NCBI GenBank assembly: GCA_910589415.1 | Contig: OU342633.1 | Span: forward strand, 55,236,404 to 55,300,403 | Direction: 5' to 3' | DNA length: 64,000 bases | Origin: Malachius bipustulatus | Taxonomy: Eukaryota; Arthropoda; Insecta; Coleoptera; Melyridae | In this document: piece after piece, positions 14,001 through 23,000 of the stretch | Layout of the letters: each line of letters opens with the position of its first letter | How positions within the stretch are numbered: the first letter of the stretch is position 1 | Translations under genes and position numbers: made by a program | The notes under the pieces: model-generated | The model's database searches: none | What the model saw: the letters and a program-made list of their open reading frames with translations, nothing else | What the model was told of the DNA's origin: nothing

Positions 14001-17000
14001 GAGAGGAAACTTCTCAGAATTTTCTTGAGCTAATTGTAACAAGCACCTAATGGCCAAATATGGCGAGGACGAAACACCATAAGTTACAGTGTTCAATTTG
14101 TAACTTCGAATAGGATCCTTTTCTGAAAAACGCCAACGAATTAATTGATACTGTCGATGTGAATCTCCAACTAAAATTTGCCGATACATCTGCCTAATGT
14201 CACAAGTGAACACGAATTTGTTCTCTCGAAAACGAAGCAAAACACTAGTGATGTCATTTTGCAACTTCGGACCAATCAACAAGGTATCATTTAACGAAAG
14301 ATTGTTCGATGCTTTGGCCGAGGCGTCGAACACGACACGAATTTTCGACGATACTGGGGCGAGCGAAGACACATCAGAAGACATCGAAACACCAGGGTCT
14401 TTAAAAACGCAATGATGCGGAATGTAATAAGAGTTTGCAGATTCCGACTCCAATGGCACCAACGACATGTGCCCAGCCTCCAAATAATCTTTCATAAACT
14501 CTACATACATGTCTCTAATGTGAGGCAACCTCGACAATCGTCTCTCCAAAGCGAGCAAACGACGATCTGCGACATTCAACGAATCATTAAAGATAGGCAA
14601 CTCTTTGCTATCCTTAAATGGCAACAATACCCCAAAACGACCTGATTCTTCTCGATAATGAGACTCAACGAACAACGACTCAGCCTCTTGTTCCTCATTA
14701 GAGCAAACCTCAACTGAAGGCACCTCCTCAACTCTCCAAAATGCCTTAAGAGTCTCTTCAAGGGTCGAATCTACCGACGCAAAACAAGCTTGAACCTCGC
14801 CCGCAACCTTCGACGAAATGGTTCCCAAAAGAACCCAACCAAACGTCGTGTTCATTGCGGCTGGACAGTTATCACTGCCCGACAAATAACCACCATGAAC
14901 AATATTGGGAAAGATGTCAGCTCCTAGCAAAACATCGACAGAACCAGGCGTGTACCAATTAGGATCCGCTAACTTCAAATTATCAAGCGCCTTCGATGGC
15001 GAAATGTCAACACTGGGAAGTTTTCCACAAATATTGGGCAAGACCAAAGTACTTACTTTAAAAGTAGGTGATGGTACCCCAACGGGACGAATAATGCAAT
15101 CAGATGATCCCTGGGCCGATCCCAAGGTCACGTGACCCAAACAAGAAATAGGTGTTGATGATCGATTCAAGTGCAAGCCCAAACGCTTGCGGCACCGATC
15201 AGTAATAAAAGACGACTGACTGCCAGAGTCAATTAAAGAACGAACCACTTGATAGTTGCCCCACTTGTCTTGAACTTCAATACATGCGGTTGCTAAAAGA
15301 ACCGTAGTATTGCTACGAGAACGAGAACGAACATCCTGAAAGGATGGGAGAGAAGACATGGCAACCGTGGATGCGACTGGAGGCGGCTCAACTCGATGAG
15401 AAGCTGCTCCATCCGAATTACTAAGTTTAACGAAATGTAATAAAGAGTGGTGCCGACCTGCACACTCCTTACACGAATGAGAAGAGGGGCACTGCTTCAC
15501 CAAGTGTGAAGGGCCAAAACAATTTAGGCACAAGCGCGCTGCCTTCACAGCCTCAAAACGCTTGCGCGGGTCCAACTTCAAAAAAGAACGACAATTCGAG
15601 ATCGGGTGTTCTCCATTACAATGGAAGCACGACTGCTTCGATGAAGACGCACTCGACGTTGACAAAAATGCATGTGAATTCCTCGATTCCACTTTTCCAC
15701 CAGACTTGACGCTACTCCGCTTACCAACGACTGCAGACGGAGATAGGTCATTCCCCAAAGATGATTCTAATGCACGACACTGTGACGACAAAAACTTGTG
15801 CAAATCCTGATATGATGGAAACTCTTCAGATGCAAATTGGAGTTCGAAACGCTTTCGAGTAGCGTTATCCAATTTCTGTAGCAACCAGTTGAACAAAGTG
15901 AAATCCCAGAGAGAGACGCCTGAGACCTGACCCAAAGCTGTAATATTTTCTGAAAAGGTATTCAACAATGCACGAAGCGATTGTGAGGAATCAGAATCCG
16001 TTATTTTGGGAGCATTACAAATCGCCTGCCAATAACACGTCGCAAGTACTCGCTCATTCTGATACCTTTGGACAAGAGTATCGAAAGCTATCACATAATT
16101 GTCATCTGTCAGTGGTAAATGTTTGACAAGGGTAAGAGGTTCCTTTGACAAAGTCGAAACTAAATACTGGAACTTCTCAATTGGAGCTAACGAATCATTC
16201 GAATGAATCAAAGTCCTAAACAAATCATAATAAACCGACCACATCCTCAACGAACCATCAAAAGTAGGTATACCGATACGAGGCAATTTCACATGTGAAC
16301 TTGCAGAGGGGGGTAGCGCGGGAGCACCAGACTGTCGACTATTTAACGATTCACTCGAACCATGACGTGATTTCACCACCGTATCCTGAGTCGATTCCAA
16401 CGACAATTGAACCGCTCTAATCTGAAAATAAACCGAATCAACTTCGATAAGTAGTCCCGAGTATGATTTCCAAATCTCCGATGACACATCTACGACCAAA
16501 GCACTCTTATCTGCCGACTCAACCGTAATCAGGATATTTCTATCAACCTCCTGCACCTGATTGTACAAATCTGAAGCGCTGTCGCATGCAGCCAGGACAA
16601 TAAAACGCGACTTTTCATCAATGGGTGCTGAAACTACTGTCAGAATCGAGTTCAAACGAGTCAAAAACTTCGAAACAGAAGCGTTTGCTCCGACCAAAGT
16701 GTTGGACATTTTGCTAAAGAGTATCAACAAAACACTAAAGCAATAAACGAATAAGGGTTATTTTTTACACCTGTAAAAAATACAACGACAACGAAATACG
16801 AACAATAACTAAAAATAAGTACCTAACCAAGTGAAGGTTACTTATTTAAAAACGAGTTGAAAATAAATTGACTTTGAAATTCACCAAAAAACAATACTTG
16901 AGATACCGAGTGTACCCAGTAGGTATACCGTGAATACAAAAATCAATATTTTCCCTGTAACAACGAAAAAGGGTTATTCGTTAAAAACCTGTAAAAATAC

Positions 17001-20000
17001 AACAACAACGAACGATGAGCAATACCAAAAATAAGTACCTAACCAAGTGAAAGTTACTTATTTAATATCGAGTTGAAAATAAATTATTGAATTCGAATTC
17101 ACCAAAAACAATACTTGAGATACCGAGTGTACCCAGTATACCGTGAATGCAAAAATCAATATTCTGCCCTGCGAATTCAGAGAGAAAATATTTCAACTAT
17201 TACAGAGGTTTTTAAAACGAACACCTGCAACGAACGAAGAAGTGGAGTGGGGTAGAAACCGAGTACCTAATAGTGGAATGGGTGAAACTGTCTGGCGTCC
17301 TTTGGATCGACTATTTCGAATCCGTTTGACCTACAAACAGGCTACCTTAACACAGTGAGTGAGAAACTAATTTCAAACAAATGATGCAACCAATTAATGA
17401 ACTATATTTCCACGAGCTTTCCTATCCGACTACGGAGGGACCAAAAAAATGTTAACTCCGCGTCAAAGAGCCTAAAAATATTAACGACGCGATTCGATCC
17501 TGAAAGGGGCTAAATTAATGCGGCTCGATGCCGCGATGGTAATGACAAATCGCCACGGTGACAGGATCGAAATTTAGGGAAGGACCAGGCTATAATTGCC
17601 AATGATTGACAGGAACACAATTAATTAATAATTATCGAAATTACTGACCTTGTGTCTTGTCCGACTAAAGGGGCACTTGTTTTAATTTGCGAGATGTTGT
17701 AACTATTATTATTGTTCACTTGCTCCACTATGTAGGTACCCACGATTGTTCCACTACTTTATACCGCTTCCTTATTTAATTAAAGAACTAGGTATCCCGT
17801 TCTCGTAACACCAGCATCGACGAGTCTGGTACGAACGGCACTATTGGTCGAGCTCTCTCCTCTCTCGATGTTAAACCTCGACTCTTCTCTCTATGTGTGG
17901 TCCTGTCCGGTCAGGTGTCCTTTTCCTTCGTCCCGATGTGTAAAGGGATAGGAAGGGGTAGGAAACGGTGGTGTCTTAGAGAATACGAATCGATTATTCA
18001 CCAAGGACGTAACAATTGTAGTCGTTGATTTATCAATCAATTTCCTTATACAGGGTGTATCTAAATAACACTGAAAAAATTTAGGGGAGGATTCTTTAAT
18101 AAAAAATAAACAAAAAATTTCCTATTAACGTGTGTCTGGATATGCACCCTTTTTGAGATACAGGGTGTCAAAAAAAGATTACTTTTCGAGTTTTTTGAAG
18201 ATGTCTCGGGAACCGTATAAGACACAGAATTCAGCTTTTGTACAGATCTTATCATTAATATTAGCAACTATTTTAATGCTAACTGCCTTTTTTAAGTATG
18301 CCAGTGCCGGAGATTTTTAGGGTTGGGGAGAATTTTTTGCCCCTAATATCTACGACACTGGGCAAATTGTTATTTTAAAAGCACACTTTTAACCGTCAAT
18401 GTTTTCTACACAAAAAGATACTCTTGGTTATAACTGCTAACGTGAGCCATTTTCGAGAAAAACGGGCATTTCCGATGAAGAACTCGCTTTGAATGTTTCA
18501 AGACAAGTGTCGAAAAATTAACGGCAAAAAAACTTCGCTCATATCTGAGATCTCCGCTATAATGACACATGAAAAAACTCAGTATTAAAAAAGTATCTAT
18601 AAATATCGATGATATGACATTTACAAAAGGTGAGTTTCATATCTCAAACGATTCCCCAAATATCTTCAAAAAACTGGTAAAATAATATTTTTTTGACACC
18701 CTGTATCTCAAAAAGGGTGCATTTCTAGACACACGTTTATACGAAACTTTTTGTTTATTTTTGACCAAAGAATCAGCTCTTAAATTTTTTCAGTGTTATT
18801 TAGATACACCCTGTATATGTCAAATCAGTTTCACTTTATGTCAATTGCTTTTCCCATTTACGTACAATGACAGTATCATAAACATTGGAAAAGCATTTGA
18901 TACAAAGGGAATCTTATTTGACAAAATAGGAATTTCAATTGAAAAATCACGCACTGACGTTTGAGAAATGAGAAAAGCATTTGACAAATTTGGAAACCCA
19001 ATTGACAAAAGACGAAAACCAAAAGCAAAAGACTGTAATGACAACAATGAAATGTCTTTTGATGTTTGCATAGGACTTGGCTTTTGCAAATACCGAATGG
19101 CATCCAGGGTTGAATTAAGGGTTCGATTTTATTACCCTGCAAGTTTGTGTTATACACAAATCATTCTGCGTGTAGAAACTAGTTAATTTTCTATCTTCCT
19201 TTGCGGTACTAGTACTAGTAATTAAAAATTTGGACTGCTTTTTGAAGATTCAAGTTTTAAAGAGTTCACAAATCAACCAGACAAGAAACCCTGCAAGTTA
19301 GGTAAATCTAGGCGATGCCAAACGATCTGACACTATTTTTTTTATTTCATAATATTTTATGTAGCTTTGTATCGGATACATAATTTCTGAGAATTTCAAA
19401 TAATATCTTGATAATTCAACATCATTTTTGGGGTGGACGGTGGACACTAGTATTTGGACACCCCTTACAAGATTATAATATCAGAAACGACTGCTAGCCA
19501 TACACGAAGATAAGCGCCTAGTCCTAATACATCTCCTGTGATGACGCGGTAACCGTCAAGCCATAAGAATAGGGAAAGGAATATCACCCAGTCAGGTACA
19601 AAAGAAGCATTAAAGCTACCCTAAGGCGATAATTCCATTCGTTTTTGTTTTTCATTCCTAAGCTAGTTTAAGTGAGAATTTCAGCACTAGTTTCTGTTTT
19701 TGTCAGAAGGGCACTGTGGCCCCCTGTCTTAGCTTAGCGTCATTAGAGATAATTATACATACTGAATCACCATCATCAAGCATTATCGAGAAAAAATAAC
19801 CTTTAGAGAAGGTCTTGCCGTTTGTTTAGGGTCTGGTTGTAAATACGTATTCGTATTATGATAAATAAACCTTGAACTAGTGATAAAATAAAATGTTTTA
19901 TCGTTGCATATATTTATTAGCCTAGTAGCAATTAAAGCCCGCTGGAGGAAACAAAGATGGTGCCGAGGGTATAAAAAATATCAGAACATCCTGTATGTGG

Positions 20001-23000
20001 TCAAGGAAACGGTTGTAAAATTAGAATATTTTTTATATGATTTATTTCACAAACTAGAGTGTCTGCATTTACCAGGAAATCGCAATGACATTTGACTTAT
20101 CAAATTTTGTATTTCAATGCCTGATTGCCTTAAATTGACTTAAGTATTTACATAAAATGTAAATAATTGTGTATGTTTTCATTCACTCTCACAATTACGG
20201 AACTCTTTGATGCCCTATTCCACCTATTACCATTTCCGAGATAGCAATATAGAGAAGGATAAATAAATGGTGGACTCCAAAATCATAGAGAAATCAAAGG
20301 GAACAGAAACAGAAATAATAAAAAGATCAAGTTAGAAGTTATCTGTTTCAATACTAACACTGAGTAATAGAATTAAGACCTCTTATTTATAGAGGGGAGA
20401 TTAATTTCAAGTGTAACTGGAGTTATCAACCTTGTTGTACATTATTCAATCATAGTTGACAACTGACATTGAAACATCTCAAATTAATGATTTTTAATCC
20501 TAATTTGCATAATTTATAATGATTGCCGATAAAGTTTTGCATTGGTATTTGGTATCTACTTTATACTTGAGCATAATCTAAATTTAAGAAAATCTGCAAC
20601 ACTACAGAGATCTCATGTTTTCTCATTTTAGTCCTATTTACATGTACTTTCATGAGTTACACTACATTGAAGAATTATTCAGGATACCCATAAAATTTAT
20701 TGTCTGGATCAGGGTTCAAAATTAACAACCAATACATTATTTTTAAAAAGTAATTTGTTTCCAAGCTATTAGGTAAATGATATATCAGAATATTCAAAAA
20801 TTCCATTTTTCAGTATGTTGCCAAACTTAATTCGATTTGAAATACGGTCAAGTTAACTACATGAACTGTCACTTTCTCTGCATTATTTTTATGTTGGTAT
20901 TCAAAAAGAAATTACATAAATGACATGAATGACTTTTCAAAAAGGCATTAGGTAAATCATATATCAGAGCATTTAAAAATTCAATTTTTAAGTAAGTATG
21001 TTACCAAATATGATTTCGTTTACATTTGAAATACTGTAAAGTCAATTATACAGGGTGTCTGCTTAAGGCTGGCCACCGGCTATATCCCGGAAACTAATGG
21101 GCCTATAACCTCAAAATAGAAAATTTCCAGACATAAGTGATCACGAGAAATTCAATGAAAATATTTTCAAGATGACCGCACTTCTGGAAATACCGGAAGT
21201 TGTCACCTTATTTTAACGGGATTAACGAATAGTCCCGTTAAAATAACGAAGTAGGTGTCAACTTCCGGTATTTCCGGAAGTGCGGTCATCTTGAAAATAT
21301 TTTCATTGAATTTCTCGTGATCACTTTTATGTCTGGAAATTTTCTATTTTGAGGTTATAGGCCCATTAGTTTCCGGGATATGGCCGGTGGCCAACCTTAG
21401 CAAGACACCCTGTATGTCATGGCCGGAATAACGTGCAGTAACTGACACTATTCAAAAAGCAATTTCGGAGAAACGTTAAGCAAAAACTTACGCCTGAAGG
21501 AACATTTCTCTTGCCGCTTCTCCATCAGTGAAAATGTTTTTTTTTTTTTGCTTTTTTAGTAATGTCAGTTACTACTCATTATTTGGGCTCTTAGGTGTAC
21601 ATGGTAAACTGTCACTCTCTCTTGGTATTCAAAAAGAAATGAGGTAACAGGTAAATATTTACATCTGCGTGTCCTAAGTTCCATCACTTTTTTCGGGACC
21701 GAGGAGCGAAATATGGGTGGTGGGTGAGAAGTTAAAAACAGCCATTGCAAACTAATATCAAGGTCACAACTAAGGCCTCTTTGACACTACGGTCGCATTG
21801 CTATTTTTTCTCCACTTTCAGGGCAAGGAAAATCTTCGAGATTAACAGTAGCACGGTTTTTATTTTGAATATTGCATTTATTTTGCACATAAATTCGAAA
21901 AAATGTGACATTGAGCACTGTTATTCCGGGTACGTATGAGTGAGCTTATTCATGCTTTCACCTCAGGAAGACCGACTTTTGGTGCCATTTTTTTCGCTTA
22001 TCTTGAATTTGCAAAGCAAATGAATACCTTCCTGGTGTTACTATAGGTATGTCCTCCACTCCTATACAGGGTGTAACTAAATATGTGTAAAACATTTAAG
22101 GAGGTGATTCCTCATCGAAAAAACGATAGGATCTTTCATATAAAGAAACCTTATTGGAGCATCCCTTGTTAAGATACAGCCCCTTAAATAGGGTACATAA
22201 AATTTGTTTAACAATTTTTTTCACGATCACTAGAAAAGTTACAATATTGAAACTAACCTGACATTTTCTACTATCAAAAAGACACTTAGCCAGTAATTTA
22301 TTTGGTTTACCCCATGTTTGTAAGGGGTGGAAAACGCAACCCCTAAAATTTATTTCCGATAGCCTGTTTCATTCTAAACAAAAAATGTCTCTTGAATTTT
22401 TTGCACAAAATAAACCAGTTCGCAGCAAATAATTATTTTACGAACAACTACAGAGATACATCGTCATAAATGCGAACTGGGTTTATTGTTATTTTGCAGT
22501 TACTACCTGCATTAAATGATTAAAGGGGAATAAACAAAACTAGTTTAAATGTTCAACATGTCTACCTTCAGACATTACGCATGCGTCTAGACGTCGGCGC
22601 ATTGAGCCACGTATTCGCTCAAATATTCCTGGAGTCTCTCTTATTACCCTGCATGCATCGATGATGCGGTTTCTTAAGTCCTCTACATCGCGAACAGGAG
22701 TACGATAAACCAAATGCTGTAAATGGCCCCAAGTAGTGAAATTGAGAGGATTGAGATCTGGGGATGGAGAGGGCCAATTCTGTGGTCCTCCTCGACCTAT
22801 CCACTGATTCTCATATATTTCAGTTAAATGCTGACGTGCTACTTGACTAAAATGGGCGGGAGCCCCATCATGCATAAAAAACATATCCCTTCTGACGCCC
22901 AAAGAAACTTCCCCCAGCAGTAGAGGATGCATTTCTCTTAAAAATTGAACGTATGCCTCACCATTTAATCGAGGAGGTAGAAAATGAGGCCCAATTAAAT

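Larger units (their letters stand above)
11329..18014 (-). mobile_element. BEL/Pao LTR retrotransposon, 6.7 kb
   Basis: Two 565-bp LTRs (11329-11893 and 17450-18014) look identical by eye, which implies a recent insertion. Ends are TG...CA, and a perfect 5-bp TSD ATTGT lies at 11324-11328 and 18015-18019. Transcription is on the minus strand. A primer-binding site candidate (TGGTCCCTCCGTAGTCGGA, 17443-17425) lies six bases inside the 5' LTR; I could not assign its tRNA. A G-rich polypurine-like tract (GGTGGGCGG) precedes the 3' LTR. Gag, protease, RT and RNase H are intact, but the reading frame ends at 12012, inside integrase and only 118 bp before the LTR, so the end of integrase is deleted. 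Confidence 0.95.
11236..19046. repeat. Host repeat copy split by two insertions
   Basis: Three blocks, 11236-11328, 18020-18050 and 18816-19046, read continuously as one copy of the repeat found (inverted) at 55216-55694. The junctions ATCAACGATTGT (before 11329) with AGTCGTTGATTT (after 18019), and TTTCCTT (before 18051) with TGTCAAATCAGTTTCAC (after 18815), are both uninterrupted in the 55-kb copy. The BEL element and the TA-flanked MITE are therefore the inserts. The repeat is rich in TTGACAAA and CAATTGCTTTTCC motifs and has CAGTCTTTT ends. Confidence 0.75.

Noticed and set aside
12062..15810. Many plus-strand open frames inside the BEL element
   Set aside because: They are antisense shadows of the long Gag-Pol frame.
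18761..19186. Open frames with CQLLF- or KAFD-like repeated peptides, also at 55232-55618
   Set aside because: They come from TTGACAAA-rich repeat DNA; both strands stay open by composition, and the two copies do not keep a common frame.
19430..19900. Possible solo LTR
   Set aside because: The AATAAA tail and GGTGGAC start are suggestive, but no TG...CA ends with a TSD and no second copy could be shown.
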